Source of the DNA: an uncultured Alphaproteobacteria bacterium
GTDB taxonomy: Bacteria; Pseudomonadota; Alphaproteobacteria; HIMB59; GCA-002718135
Assembly (NCBI GenBank): GCA_902541215.1
Contig: CACBPV010000009.1
Span: 1 to 41,792, forward strand
Direction: 5' to 3'
Length of the DNA: 41,792 nucleotides
The notes under the pieces were generated by a model that saw only the letters and a program-made list of their open reading frames with translations, searched no databases and was not told the origin of the DNA. Both the position numbers and the translations under genes were made by a program. Of this stretch, positions 22,529 to 32,666 are shown one piece after another. Every line of letters starts with the position of its first letter. Within the stretch, counting starts at the first letter, position 1.

Positions 22529-22554
22529 GGGGGCATACAAGCCCCCTTTTTTTT
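22529..22554 (+). terminator. Intercistronic terminator after pstS
   Basis: GGGGGC (22529-22534), loop ATACAA, GCCCCC (22541-22546), then eight Ts. This GC-rich stem in an AT-rich region is a textbook intrinsic terminator. It lies 22 bp after the pstS stop and 15 bp before pstC, so only part of the transcripts should continue. Confidence 0.92.
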
Positions 22555-22569
22555 AATACTAAGTTATAA

Positions 22570-23943
22570 ATGTTTTTTTGGTCTTTAGTTTTAATTGCAG
22601 TCGGAATTTTCTCATCCTTTATATACGGAAGATCAAGAATTAAATTAAACTCTAAAAAACAAGGTACGAAAAGCAAATCTCTTCCCAATTATTACGCACA
22701 ATACGTTTTAATGTGGTGTTTGTTTCCTGCGCTAATTGTTTATTTTTCATGGGCTATTTTTCAAGAACAGATTATTCAAAACATAGTTATTAGTAACTTT
22801 GAATATATTGAGGGCGCAGTTTACAACGAAGGATTATTGTTAGCAGAGATTAGAAATGTTGCTAATAACCCCTCTTTTGCTGATGGTAAATCTATAGAAA
22901 TAATTAATGCTGCATCTCATTATTCTTCCTTAAGACAAATAAGTCAAATATCTTTTTATACCTCAATAATCATTATAATGTTACTTGGAGCCTTATACGC
23001 TTCACAAAAATTAAAACCAGAATTTCATGCTCAACATACAATTGAAAAATATATTCAATATATACTTATATTTTGTTCATCTGTTGCTATTTTCACTACA
23101 ATAGGAATAGTTTTTTCACTAATATTTGAAAGCCTTCGCTTTTTTGCAGAAGTATCAATATTCGAATTTTTATTTAGTACTGAGTGGTATCCTTTTATTC
23201 CAATTAGAGAAGGTCAAACAGCTGCAGAGGGATCCTTTGGTGCAGTACCAATATTTGCTGGAACATTTTTAGTAATGGTAGTAGCCATGTGTGTAGCGGC
23301 ACCTCTTGGATTATTAACAGCAATTTATTTAGCAGAATACGCAAGTCAAAGAGTTAGAAAAATAGTTAAACCTCTTCTCGAAATTTTGGCAGGGATACCA
23401 ACAATAGTTTACGGGTTCTTTGCTTTTGTTAGTGTTGCACCTTTCGTTAAAGCATTTGGACAATCAATTGGAATTGATGCTTCACCAACAAGCGCTCTTG
23501 CAGCCGGCATGGTAATGGGGGTTATGATTATTCCTTTTATTTCTTCTTTATCTGATGATGTAATAAACTCTGTCCCACAAAATCTAAGGGAAGCATCTCT
23601 TGGTATTGGCGCTAATAAAGCAGAAACTATTAAAAAAGTAATTTTACCAGCAGCTTTACCTGGAATTGTAGGAGCATTTTTATTAGCAATATCCAGAGCG
23701 ATAGGGGAGACTATGATTGTTGTAGTTGCAGCAGGCACAGCCCCCAATCTTACGGGCAATCCTTTTGAAAACGTAACAACAGTTACAGTTCAAATTGTTG
23801 TGGCCTTAATAGGTGATCAAGAATTTGATAACCCAAGAACATTATCAGCATTTGCTTTAGGATTAGTTTTATTTGTTATTACATTATTTCTTAACATTAT
23901 AGCTCTACAAATAGTAAAGAGATACAGGGAGCGTTATGAATAA
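22570..23943 (+). CDS. pstC: Phosphate ABC transporter permease
   Basis: A 457-residue inner-membrane protein, longer than E. coli PstC (about 320) because of an N-terminal extension with extra membrane segments, common in alphaproteobacteria. The transport core shows AAPLGLLTAIYLAEYAS, AGIPTIVYGFFA and the ATPase-contacting REASLGIGANKAETIKKVILP. It pairs with PstA, whose start overlaps its end by 8 bp. Confidence 0.94.
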   Translation: MFFWSLVLIAVGIFSSFIYGRSRIKLNSKKQGTKSKSLPNYYAQYVLMWCLFPALIVYFSWAIFQEQIIQNIVISNFEYIEGAVYNEGLLLAEIRNVANNPSFADGKSIEIINAASHYSSLRQISQISFYTSIIIIMLLGALYASQKLKPEFHAQHTIEKYIQYILIFCSSVAIFTTIGIVFSLIFESLRFFAEVSIFEFLFSTEWYPFIPIREGQTAAEGSFGAVPIFAGTFLVMVVAMCVAAPLGLLTAIYLAEYASQRVRKIVKPLLEILAGIPTIVYGFFAFVSVAPFVKAFGQSIGIDASPTSALAAGMVMGVMIIPFISSLSDDVINSVPQNLREASLGIGANKAETIKKVILPAALPGIVGAFLLAISRAIGETMIVVVAAGTAPNLTGNPFENVTTVTVQIVVALIGDQEFDNPRTLSAFALGLVLFVITLFLNIIALQIVKRYRERYE

Positions 23944-25216
23944 TTCTATTGCTAAAGAAAAAATTGTTTCTTTGAGAAAAAAGAGAAGCTTAGAAGATAT
24001 GCGATTTAAGTATTACGGCTTTACAGCTATGTGTTTATCTTTAGCAGTTTTAGTTTTTCTTTTGTATACAATATTTTCTAAAGGATACACTGCTTTTCAA
24101 AAAACAATTGTTCTCCTAGAAGTTGATTATAATCAAGAGGTTTTAAAACTAACACCTGACTCTTCAGATGAAGATATGGAAAAAGGAAAATTTTTTAGAG
24201 TTAAAAAACAGGCTATTGAAAATTTTTTCCCTGATCTCTCAAAATCAGATATTAAATTAGTAAAAAAATTATTTTCTATAAATGTAGATAAGGAAATTAA
24301 AGACTACTTCTTAGATAATCCTGAAGTTATTAATACTAAGCAACAAATTTGGGTAACCGCCCATAGTGATGTGGATCAACTATTAAAAGGTAATTCAAGA
24401 AGGGATGTGCCAGAAGATAGAAGAAAATTAAATGATATTCAATTAAGTTATGTTGATCAATTAGTTGAAGAAAATAGAGTTAAACAAGTTTTTAATAATT
24501 TCTTTTTTACTAAAGCAGATTCAAGGCATCCTGAAATTGCTGGTGTAGCTGGTTCATTTATGGGATCATTATTTACTCTTTTTACTGTTTTTATTTTATC
24601 TTTTCCAATTGCTATAGGAGCGTCTGTTTATCTTGAGGAATTTGCTCCAAAAAATAGAATAACTGAATTAATAGAAGTAAATATTTCAAATCTAGCAGCA
24701 GTCCCATCAATAGTTTTTGGACTACTTGGGTTGGGGGTATTGCTTAATGTTTTTGGTCTTCCAAGGAGTACACCGTTAGTTGGAGGGTCCGTATTAGCCT
24801 TAATGACGTTACCAACCATTATCATTGCCTGTCGAGCTTCATTGAAAGCTGTTCCTCCTTCAATTAAAGAAGGAGCACTTGCAGTTGGAGCAACAAAAAC
24901 ACAAGCGGTATTTCATCATGTCGTACCCCTTGCACTACCAGGGACTTTAACAGGGACTATTATTGGATTAGCACAAGCATTAGGAGAAACAGCACCACTA
25001 ATAATGATTGGCATGATTGCATTTATTCCTAATATTCCAACTGGTTTAACAGAACCTTCAGCAGCACTACCTGTTCAAATATATCTTTGGGTGGAAAGTG
25101 CAGAAAGAGGTTTTCAAGAAAAATCAGCCGCAGCAATAATGGTAATTTTAATATTTTTGTTTATGATGAATGCCATTGCAGTGTTCTTAAGAAATAGATT
25201 TGAAAGGAAGTGGTAA
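23936..25216 (+). CDS. pstA: Phosphate ABC transporter permease
   Basis: A 426-residue inner-membrane protein. After the first membrane segment there is a long soluble region of about 150 residues (roughly 50-200), as in other alphaproteobacterial PstA proteins. The permease core follows, with YLEEFAPKNRI, NISNLAAVPSIVFGLLGLG and KEGALAVGATKTQAVFHHVVP. It forms the translocation path with PstC and ends 3 bp before pstB. Confidence 0.94.
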   Translation: MNNSIAKEKIVSLRKKRSLEDMRFKYYGFTAMCLSLAVLVFLLYTIFSKGYTAFQKTIVLLEVDYNQEVLKLTPDSSDEDMEKGKFFRVKKQAIENFFPDLSKSDIKLVKKLFSINVDKEIKDYFLDNPEVINTKQQIWVTAHSDVDQLLKGNSRRDVPEDRRKLNDIQLSYVDQLVEENRVKQVFNNFFFTKADSRHPEIAGVAGSFMGSLFTLFTVFILSFPIAIGASVYLEEFAPKNRITELIEVNISNLAAVPSIVFGLLGLGVLLNVFGLPRSTPLVGGSVLALMTLPTIIIACRASLKAVPPSIKEGALAVGATKTQAVFHHVVPLALPGTLTGTIIGLAQALGETAPLIMIGMIAFIPNIPTGLTEPSAALPVQIYLWVESAERGFQEKSAAAIMVILIFLFMMNAIAVFLRNRFERKW

Positions 25217-25219
25217 AAC

Positions 25220-25981
25220 ATGAGTAACTCTAAAATATTGGCAAATGGTGTAGATGTATATTATGGATCCAAACAAGCTCTTTTTGGAATCTCAATGGAT
25301 ATCAAGGAGAAAGAAGTTACGGCATTAATCGGTCCTTCAGGATGTGGTAAATCAACTTTCTTAAGATGTATAAACAGAATGAATGATTTAATTGAAATAT
25401 GTAAAGTATCGGGATCAATAAAAGTAGATAACGAAGAAATTATTAGTGAAAAAACCGATGTTGTAAGTCTAAGATCTAAAATTGGAATGGTATTTCAAAA
25501 ACCAAATCCTTTTCCTAAATCTATTTTTGATAATGTTGCTTATGGCCCAACTATACATGGTTTAGTTGACTCAAAAAATGAATTAGAAGAAATTGTACAT
25601 TCATCATTAAAAAAGGCAGGTCTATTTGATGAAGTAAAAGATCGATTAAATGAACCTGGAACAAGTTTATCAGGCGGTCAACAACAACGATTATGTATTG
25701 CAAGAGCAATTGCTGTTAATCCTGAAATAATCCTAATGGATGAACCTTGCTCTGCTTTAGATCCAATAGCAACTGCTATTATAGAAGAATTAATTGATGA
25801 GTTAAGATTAAACTATACAATTATTATAGTAACTCATTCTATGCAACAGGCAGCCAGGGTTTCGCAGAAAACATGTTTCTTCCATTTAGGAGAATTAATA
25901 GAAACGGGTGAGACAAACAAAATTTTTACAAATCCTGATAATACAAAAACACAGGATTACATTACAGGGAGATTTGGTTAA
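25220..25981 (+). CDS. pstB: Phosphate ABC transporter ATP-binding protein
   Basis: A 253-residue ATPase with Walker [10 protein letters not shown] (38-46), Q-loop [15 protein letters not shown] (the PstB-specific NPFP), signature LSGGQQQR, Walker B IILMDEP and switch His in VTHSM. It powers phosphate import and, with PhoU, reports transport activity to PhoR. Its TAA overlaps the first base of phoU. Confidence 0.95.
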   Translation: MSNSKILANGVDVYYGSKQALFGISMDIKEKEVTALIGPSGCGKSTFLRCINRMNDLIEICKVSGSIKVDNEEIISEKTDVVSLRSKIGMVFQKPNPFPKSIFDNVAYGPTIHGLVDSKNELEEIVHSSLKKAGLFDEVKDRLNEPGTSLSGGQQQRLCIARAIAVNPEIILMDEPCSALDPIATAIIEELIDELRLNYTIIIVTHSMQQAARVSQKTCFFHLGELIETGETNKIFTNPDNTKTQDYITGRFG

Positions 25982-26691
25982 TGAAACAAGAAGGACATAT
26001 TGTAAAATCATATGATGAAGAAATTAGAGACATTAAAAATAATATTGTTGATATGGGCAGTTTAGTTGAAAATCAACTAAAAGACTCACTTCAATGTTTA
26101 AAGGATAAAGATACAGAATTTGCAGAAAAAATTATAGAAAACGATGATGTAATTGATAAAGCATATAATACTCTTGATCAAAGCTTAGTTGAAATACTTG
26201 GCAAAAGACAACCGATGGCTGCAGACTTACGAACAATTTTTTCAGCAATTAAAATCAATAAAGATCTAGAAAGAATAGGAGATCATGCAACAAATATTGC
26301 CAAAAGAGTAGCAGTAGCAGAAATAGTTTTGCCAGAAAAACCTTCGAGAGATATTATTAATATGGGTGCACAAGTAAATATAATGATTAGTGAAGTAATA
26401 AAAGCTTTTTTAGAATTTTCAGATCAAGCCGCAAAAAAAGTTTGGTTAATGGATAGACAAATTGATGAAGAATATCTTGGAATATTAAGACAACTATTAA
26501 CCTACATGATGGAAGAACCAAAAAGAATCACAGCATGTACAAGTCTTTTATATATGGTTAAAGACCTAGAGCGAATAGGTGACTATGTTCAAAATATTGC
26601 AGAAGATATTTATTACGCAGTTTCTGGTGAGCCTCTATTTGATGGTAATCCAGACCCAACCTGGGAAGCAATTCTTCCAAAGAAGAAATAA
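25981..26691 (+). CDS. phoU: Phosphate signalling regulator PhoU
   Basis: A 236-residue all-helical protein with two PhoU three-helix repeats. Each carries the metal-binding type motif: KDLERIGDHATNIAKR in the first and KDLERIGDYVQNIAED in the second. It dampens the Pst transporter and PhoR signalling when phosphate is sufficient. It sits in its usual place between pstB and phoB; a 41-bp gap before phoB holds a Pho-box-like site. Confidence 0.95.
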   Translation: MKQEGHIVKSYDEEIRDIKNNIVDMGSLVENQLKDSLQCLKDKDTEFAEKIIENDDVIDKAYNTLDQSLVEILGKRQPMAADLRTIFSAIKINKDLERIGDHATNIAKRVAVAEIVLPEKPSRDIINMGAQVNIMISEVIKAFLEFSDQAAKKVWLMDRQIDEEYLGILRQLLTYMMEEPKRITACTSLLYMVKDLERIGDYVQNIAEDIYYAVSGEPLFDGNPDPTWEAILPKKK

Positions 26692-26704
26692 ATTGTAATA
26701 TTAT

Positions 26705-26721
26705 TGTAACAAAATTTTAAT
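26705..26721 (+). promoter_or_regulatory. Pho-box-like element upstream of phoB
   Basis: TGTAAC at 26705 and TTTAAT at 26716 are exactly 11 bp apart, 28 bp before the phoB ATG. PhoB commonly controls its own gene, so this location supports reading the motif as a PhoB site. Confidence 0.5.
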
Positions 26722-26732
26722 AGTAAAGATTC

Positions 26733-27416
26733 ATGAAACTAAAAATGCTTATCGTTGAAGATGAAGAAGCATTATTAGATCTTTTAAAATTTAATTTTAA
26801 TAAAGAAGGATATAAAATAGATACTGCAACGGATGGTGAAACTGCTTTAGAAAAAATCTTATATAAACCACCTGACATAATTATTCTTGATTGGATGCTA
26901 CCAGAGTTATCAGGAATTGAACTTTGTCGTAGAATTAGAAAACATAAAGAACATAAGAATATTCCTATCATAATGTTAACAGCAAAAGGTGAAGAAGAAG
27001 ATAAACTTCGCGGCTTAGAAACTGGAGCAGATGATTACATAACAAAACCCTTTTCGGTTAACGAATTAGTGGCAAGAGTAAAAGCTGTTCTTCGACGAAT
27101 AAGACCAATGTTTGTAGATGAAGTTTTAACTTATAAAGGAATAGTAATTGATCTTGTATCTCACTCGGCATCACGAGATGGCGAAACTCTTCATCTTGGT
27201 CCAACAGAATTTAATTTATTAGCTTTCTTCATGGAAAATATTGGTCGTGTCTTTAGCCGCGAACAATTACTTAATCATGTTTGGAAAAATGAGGCCCATG
27301 TAGAACCTCGAACAGTTGATGTTCATATAAGAAGACTACGAAAGGCTATTAATAATGACGTAAAAGAAGATTTTATAAGAACCGTGAGATCAGCAGGATA
27401 TTGTTTTGGCTCGTAA
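26733..27416 (+). CDS. phoB: Phosphate regulon response regulator
   Basis: A 227-residue OmpR-class regulator. The receiver domain has the acidic pair in VEDEE, phospho-acceptor Asp53 in IILDWMLPE and Lys in MLTAKGEEED. The C-terminal winged helix (about 130-225) has LGPTEFNLLAFFMEN and VDVHIRRLRKAIN. Phosphorylated by PhoR, it activates the pst and other phosphorus genes through tandem 11-bp half-sites. A 54-bp gap with no clear terminator separates it from murJ. Confidence 0.95.
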   Translation: MKLKMLIVEDEEALLDLLKFNFNKEGYKIDTATDGETALEKILYKPPDIIILDWMLPELSGIELCRRIRKHKEHKNIPIIMLTAKGEEEDKLRGLETGADDYITKPFSVNELVARVKAVLRRIRPMFVDEVLTYKGIVIDLVSHSASRDGETLHLGPTEFNLLAFFMENIGRVFSREQLLNHVWKNEAHVEPRTVDVHIRRLRKAINNDVKEDFIRTVRSAGYCFGS

Positions 27417-27470
27417 TTAAGCCATAAATTTCACTTATACAAATCACTTACCAAACTATAAAACCACCCT

Positions 27471-29018
27471 ATGAAGAGTCTTTTTAGATCATTCTTTACT
27501 GTCAGCTTTTATACATTTTTAAGTCGGGTATTAGGTTTTATCCGAGACATATTAATAGCTAGATATCTTGGATCGACAGTAATTGCTGATGCATTCTTCG
27601 TAGCATTTCGTATTCCTAATTTCTTTCGTCGCGTCCTAGCAGAAGGAGCGTACAGTGCTGCATTAATCCCTGTTTTCTCGGGTGTTGTTCTTAATCCAAA
27701 AGATGAACGTGAGGCTTCAGACTTTGTTGAAAACACAACCTCAATGTTACTATTTGCTACGGTCGTTTTAACGATCCTTTTTTTCTTTGGGATGCCTTAT
27801 ATCATTCAAGTTTTAGCACCTGGATTCACTGATAATAAAGAGGCTTATGAACTAGCTGTGCATTTTGGAAAAATAATTTTCCCCTATATTATTTTTATAT
27901 CCTTAGCTGCTCACTTTGCTTCAATCAACAATGTTCATGAACGTTTTGCCGCCGGTGCATTTGCTCCTGCCATTTTGAATATAAGTTTTATTCTGTCATT
28001 ATTCTTTTTAACACCCTTTGTAACTTCTGCAGGTCACGCATTATCATACGGTGTATTGATTGGAGGTATATTACAATTTCTATATTTATACAGATCGGTT
28101 TTAAACTTTTACCGACCACGTATTCGTATCCCCGTTTTAAATGAAAAATTAAAAAAGTTTTTCAAATTATTTTTACCTGGCGTTGTTGGTTCAGGAGTAA
28201 TCCAATTAAATATTATCATTGGAACTATCATTGCTTCTTTTTTACCTGTTGGTGCTATCAGTCATATTTATTACGCGGATCGTCTTAATCAATTACCACT
28301 TGCGATATTTGGAATAGCACTTGGCATAGTTCTTTTACCAAGTTTATCAAAAGCAATTAAACAATCAGATCAAGAAACAACAAATAATATTCAAAATAGA
28401 TCTATTGAATTTTCGTTATTAATTTCTTTACCATCAGCCATAGGATTATTTATTTTAGCTGAACCTATTATTCATATTTTATTTGAACGAGGTGCATTTA
28501 TAGCAGAAGATACTTTTTATACTGCTAAAGTTCTTAGTTACTTTGCCTTAGGTCTACCTGCTTACATTATAATTAAAGTTCTAGTTTCCTGTTTCTTTGC
28601 AAGAGAAGATACCAAAACACCTCTTTATATATCTATTGTCAGTGTGATTACTAATGTTGTGTTATCGCTACTTTTAATTGGATCAATGAGAGAAATGGGA
28701 ATCGCTGTTGCAACAGCAATTAGTGCATGGTTAAATGCACTATTACTATACCTCTTTTTAACTATTAGGAATCATATGAAATTTGATGATCTATTAGTTA
28801 GTAATTCTATCAAAATTTTACTAAGTTCATCCTTATTATTTGTAGGAATATACCTATTAAATGGTCTATTCTTTACGAATATTAGTAATAATTCAGTGTT
28901 ATTAAACTCGGCACTTCTACTTCTGATGATCTTTTTAGCTATAATTATTTATTTTGGATTAGTAATTATGTTAAAAGTCCTATCGGTAAATCAGTTAAGA
29001 GAATATTTAAAAAAATAA
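27471..29018 (+). CDS. murJ: Lipid II flippase
   Basis: A 515-residue inner-membrane protein with about 14 membrane helices. The N-terminal pattern [19 protein letters not shown] and [24 protein letters not shown] is characteristic of MurJ/MviN, including the Arg residues lining the cavity. It flips lipid II to the periplasm for peptidoglycan synthesis. It is followed after 1 bp by trpS, the usual alphaproteobacterial order, and marks the start of the housekeeping block. Confidence 0.95.
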   Translation: MKSLFRSFFTVSFYTFLSRVLGFIRDILIARYLGSTVIADAFFVAFRIPNFFRRVLAEGAYSAALIPVFSGVVLNPKDEREASDFVENTTSMLLFATVVLTILFFFGMPYIIQVLAPGFTDNKEAYELAVHFGKIIFPYIIFISLAAHFASINNVHERFAAGAFAPAILNISFILSLFFLTPFVTSAGHALSYGVLIGGILQFLYLYRSVLNFYRPRIRIPVLNEKLKKFFKLFLPGVVGSGVIQLNIIIGTIIASFLPVGAISHIYYADRLNQLPLAIFGIALGIVLLPSLSKAIKQSDQETTNNIQNRSIEFSLLISLPSAIGLFILAEPIIHILFERGAFIAEDTFYTAKVLSYFALGLPAYIIIKVLVSCFFAREDTKTPLYISIVSVITNVVLSLLLIGSMREMGIAVATAISAWLNALLLYLFLTIRNHMKFDDLLVSNSIKILLSSSLLFVGIYLLNGLFFTNISNNSVLLNSALLLLMIFLAIIIYFGLVIMLKVLSVNQLREYLKK

Positions 29019-29019
29019 T

Positions 29020-30027
29020 ATGGAAAAACCAACAAAAAGAATACTATCTGGTGTGCAACCATCCGGTGATCTCCATTTAGGAAATTATCTTGGTGCCATA
29101 AAGAATTTTGTTACTCTTCAAAAAGAATATGAATGTTTTTTTTGTGTAGTCGATTTGCATGCCATTACCGTTTGGCAAGATCCAAAAGTGTTAGCAAATA
29201 AAACACGAGAAGTAACTGCAGCTTTTATCGCCTCTGGCATTGATCCAAAAAAAAATAATATTTTTGTTCAATCACAAGTTCCTCAACATGCGCAGCTTGG
29301 ATGGCTGTTCAATTGTGTTGCGAGGATGGGATGGTTAAACCGTATGACACAATTCAAAGACAAAGCTGGAAAGAATAGTGAAAATGTATCTGTTGGGTTA
29401 TTTTCCTATCCAACTTTAATGGCAGCAGATATATTAATTTATTTAGCAACGCACGTTCCTGTTGGTGATGATCAAAAACAACATTTGGAACTAACTAGAG
29501 ATATAGCACAAAAATTTAATAATGATTTTAAGATAGATTTTTTTCCTATTCCTGAACCATTAATTTTAGGAGAGGCTACAAGAGTGATGAGTCTTCGTGA
29601 TGGGTCAAAAAAAATGAGTAAATCAGATCCATCTGATTATTCAAGAATCATGTTAACTGATACAGCAGAAAATATTACGCAAAAGATTAAAAAAGCAAAA
29701 ACAGATCCTGAACCATTACCACAAGATAAAACTGGTTTAGTAAAGAGACTAGAAGCTGAAAACCTAATTTCGATATTTGCTTCTTTGCAAGACATATCTA
29801 TTGAAAAAGTTATTAAAGATTATGCTGGAAAAGAATTCTCCATCTTTAAAAAAGATTTGGCAGATTTATCCGTATCTAAATTAGAGCCAATTACGAGTGA
29901 GATGAATAAACTTATGAGTGATGTTTCTTATATCGATTCTATTTTAAATCAGGGCAAAGAGAACGCTGTAGCAGTAGCAGAACCTGTTTTGCAAAAAACT
30001 AAAGAAATTATTGGTTTTTTATCCTAA
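29020..30027 (+). CDS. trpS: Tryptophan-tRNA ligase
   Basis: A 335-residue class I aminoacyl-tRNA synthetase. The HIGH-type motif is in [10 protein letters not shown] (residues 19-22) and the KMSKS motif in KKMSKSD (198-202). [16 protein letters not shown] is typical of TrpRS. It charges tRNA-Trp. It contains an uninterrupted run of nine As (in PKKNN, about 29248) with the frame intact, unlike the broken runs in phnW and phnZ. It begins 1 bp after murJ. Confidence 0.96.
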   Translation: MEKPTKRILSGVQPSGDLHLGNYLGAIKNFVTLQKEYECFFCVVDLHAITVWQDPKVLANKTREVTAAFIASGIDPKKNNIFVQSQVPQHAQLGWLFNCVARMGWLNRMTQFKDKAGKNSENVSVGLFSYPTLMAADILIYLATHVPVGDDQKQHLELTRDIAQKFNNDFKIDFFPIPEPLILGEATRVMSLRDGSKKMSKSDPSDYSRIMLTDTAENITQKIKKAKTDPEPLPQDKTGLVKRLEAENLISIFASLQDISIEKVIKDYAGKEFSIFKKDLADLSVSKLEPITSEMNKLMSDVSYIDSILNQGKENAVAVAEPVLQKTKEIIGFLS

Positions 30028-30100
30028 AAATTCCCCAAATTTTAAATTTTTTTTTAGAAAATTCATACTAAAGACATATTAATAACTATATATAGTGAAT

Positions 30101-30664
30101 ATGTTTATACAAACTGAACAAACTCCAAATCCACAAACATTAAAATTTCTTCCTGGAAAGGTTGTAATGGATGATGGAACGGCCTTTTTCCAAAATGTTG
30201 GTGAAGCTGCTGACTCACCATTTGCAAAACGCTTATTTGATGTTGAGGGAGTTGAAGGAGTTTTTTTTGGAAGTGATTTTATTACTATAACGAAAAATCA
30301 ATCTTTGGATTGGCAAGTTATGAAACCATTGATCTTAGGCTCAATAATGGATCATTATAATTCTGGCGATACAACAATTAATATTAGTAAAAAAGGCGAG
30401 GATAAATCATTAGAGATTGATGAAAACGATACCGATATTGTAAAACAAATTAAAGAATTATTGGATACACGAGTAAGACCTGCTGTTGCGATGGATGGTG
30501 GTGATATTATTTACGATAGTTTTAAGGATGGTGTCGTATATCTCCACATGCAAGGTGCTTGTTCCGGTTGTCCAAGCTCAACTGCAACGTTAAAAATGGG
30601 TATTGAAAATATGTTAAAGCACTATGTTCCAGAAGTTCAAGAAGTAAGGCCTATTGATGGATAG
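30101..30664 (+). CDS. NFU-type iron-sulfur scaffold protein
   Basis: A 187-residue protein. The ATG at 30101 (MFIQTEQTPNPQTLKFLPG) is preferred to a GTG at 30095 because family members start with MFIQTE. An N-terminal Nfu_N domain is followed by a NifU-like domain with MDGGDI and GACSGCPSS, whose CxxC binds a [4Fe-4S] cluster for transfer to target enzymes such as MiaB. A 73-bp AT-rich spacer before it may hold a promoter. Its end overlaps the next gene. Confidence 0.92.
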   Translation: MFIQTEQTPNPQTLKFLPGKVVMDDGTAFFQNVGEAADSPFAKRLFDVEGVEGVFFGSDFITITKNQSLDWQVMKPLILGSIMDHYNSGDTTINISKKGEDKSLEIDENDTDIVKQIKELLDTRVRPAVAMDGGDIIYDSFKDGVVYLHMQGACSGCPSSTATLKMGIENMLKHYVPEVQEVRPIDG

Positions 30665-31637
30665 ACTGTTAAATTTTTTTTGCTTCCCTTTATTACTACT
30701 TGGATTAATTTTTATAAGTAATGGCTTGGTTGGCTTTGTAGAAAATAATACTGTCGATACTAAGAACAACATTCAAACCGCAAATCAAATAAACAAATTA
30801 TATTCTGAAAAAGAAATTACACCATCCGAAAAAGAAATTACCCTTAAAGGCCCTCCTATTACAGAAATAGTGAATGAAAAATTAATTGTTAAAGTAAGAA
30901 TAAAGCCAATTAATCCTATAATCACATCAAAGATTGAAGAGCAAATAAATCCTAGTATGCAGGTAACATTATCAGATAAAGATTTTGATTACCTTGATTC
31001 AAATAAAAAAGAATTCGTAAAAACGGTTTTACCGATAATTATCAGTGAAAATCAAAATATTTTGATGATTAGAAGCTTTGTTAGCGAACTTAAGGGTAAG
31101 TTAGAAACCTTTAGAACTCTAAACAATAAAGAAATAAGAAAGCTTAATGAAATTGCTAAAAAATATAACATTAAACATCATAACAAACATAAATTAGACC
31201 TGGTTGACGAGATACTTTCAAATGTTGATATAATACCAAATTCAATAGCATTAGCCCAAGCAGCAATCGAAAGTGGTTGGGGTAAATCTAGATTTGCAAA
31301 AGAATATAATGCACTTTTTGGTGAGTATACATATGATAATTCTAAAGGTGTTATCCCGCTTGAAAGAGAAAATGGCGATACACATCTAATTAAAGCATTC
31401 AGTTCATATAGTAACAGTGTTGAATCGTATTTCGATAACATTAACTCTCATAATGCCTATGAAGATTTTCGTGATATCCGAAATATAATGAGAGAACGAA
31501 ATAATTTTTCAAACGTTAACTTACTTGTTAATAAACTAAGTACTTATGCAGAAGATGAAAATTATATTAAAACAATAAGACAAGTTATTAAAATAAATAA
31601 CTTTATTATCTTTGATCAAAAAACTATCACTTATTAG
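30657..31637 (+). CDS. Bax-like glucosaminidase-domain protein
   Basis: About 326 residues, starting at the ATG at 30657 inside the last codons of nfu. An N-terminal hydrophobic segment (LLNFFCFPLLLLGLIFI) anchors or exports it. Residues from about 170 form a glucosaminidase/Bax domain with the catalytic-Glu region AQAAIESGWGKSRF, then YNALFGEYTYD and SVESYFDNINSH. It would cut peptidoglycan glycan strands in the periplasm. Its stop abuts the convergent deacetylase stop with zero bases between. Confidence 0.82.
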   Translation: MDRLLNFFCFPLLLLGLIFISNGLVGFVENNTVDTKNNIQTANQINKLYSEKEITPSEKEITLKGPPITEIVNEKLIVKVRIKPINPIITSKIEEQINPSMQVTLSDKDFDYLDSNKKEFVKTVLPIIISENQNILMIRSFVSELKGKLETFRTLNNKEIRKLNEIAKKYNIKHHNKHKLDLVDEILSNVDIIPNSIALAQAAIESGWGKSRFAKEYNALFGEYTYDNSKGVIPLERENGDTHLIKAFSSYSNSVESYFDNINSHNAYEDFRDIRNIMRERNNFSNVNLLVNKLSTYAEDENYIKTIRQVIKINNFIIFDQKTITY

Positions 31638-32666
31638 TTAAAAATAAAATTGGTGACCAAACCATCTCCAGTTTCCTTCACTATCTTTAACAGTACAATT
31701 CATTCTAGATCTTCCAGGTGACAATTCTCTTGAAAGCCTTATTTCAATTCTTTCATTAAATTTATAAATTTCTCTATCAACTTGACCTTTGCTATCAAAT
31801 ATAAAACAATCGAGAGATTGCACTTTCTTATCATCAAGAAGAGAGAAGCCTATGAATGGTGGGTTTTGTTTAATGGTTGGGCTTTGAGGTATAAAGTCAT
31901 AAACTCCTAATCCTTTAGAAGAAGCAGCAAATTTTACTCTGTCTATTTCTCCATATCTTTCATTTAATGAAAATCTGGGCAGATAATACATGTTAGAAGT
32001 TTCATTAATTATTCCGGAATGTTGTCCAAAGGCAACTTTAAATTTAAATTCTTTGACTAATTCAATTATTTCATCAGTTGTTTCACCATAAGGAAATGCA
32101 AATAAAGTTGGTATCTTCCCAAGTTCTTTTAAGAAAATTTTATTAGATGTTTCTATTTCTTTTCTTACTTCTTCAATACTTATATCTGGCATGTGGGCAT
32201 GTGTATGAGAGTGAGCACCAATTACTACACCTTCTTCTTTAAGTTTTCTTATCTGGTCCCAGTTAATATATTTTTTATTATTTGAAATTGTCCCCGTTGT
32301 TACAAATAATGTAACAGGAATATTATTTTTTTTAAATAAAGGCCACCCAACTTCTAAAAAAGACTTATCAGCATCATCTACACTTATGCCAATAGTATTT
32401 GCTGGAAGATCACCATCATTAATAATTGTATCAATTATAAAATCTAATGATTTAATAGTATATTTTTCTTTAGTTAATTCTTCAATATGACTATTAAGCT
32501 GGTCAATAGTTACACTTGTTGAGGGATATTTAGCAACACCAAATTTATGATACATAAATACAGTTGCTGAGTTTTTTACTTCATTAGCAAAAGCACTACT
32601 TACTAATAAAAAAATTAAAGAAATACTTTTTAAAAATAGCAATAGAATGTAGTTATGTAATTTCAT
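31638..32666 (-). CDS. Polysaccharide deacetylase (NodB family), exported
   Basis: A 342-residue protein with a signal peptide ending near SSAFA. The NodB domain has GISVDDADKSF (metal and base Asp), TLFVTTG, GAHSHTHAHMPD (metal His pair H-x3-H) and FAFPYGE. It would remove acetyl groups from a cell-envelope or surface polysaccharide in the periplasm. A C-terminal part of about 90 residues (from about 250) lies outside the NodB core. The start codon directly abuts that of tsaB (CATATG), so its promoter must lie inside tsaB. Confidence 0.85.
   Translation of the reverse strand: MKLHNYILLLFLKSISLIFLLVSSAFANEVKNSATVFMYHKFGVAKYPSTSVTIDQLNSHIEELTKEKYTIKSLDFIIDTIINDGDLPANTIGISVDDADKSFLEVGWPLFKKNNIPVTLFVTTGTISNNKKYINWDQIRKLKEEGVVIGAHSHTHAHMPDISIEEVRKEIETSNKIFLKELGKIPTLFAFPYGETTDEIIELVKEFKFKVAFGQHSGIINETSNMYYLPRFSLNERYGEIDRVKFAASSKGLGVYDFIPQSPTIKQNPPFIGFSLLDDKKVQSLDCFIFDSKGQVDREIYKFNERIEIRLSRELSPGRSRMNCTVKDSEGNWRWFGHQFYF

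Noticed and set aside
23409-23759. 116-codon reverse frame inside pstC
   Set aside because: pstC has strong family motifs across this span; the reverse frame shows no domain.
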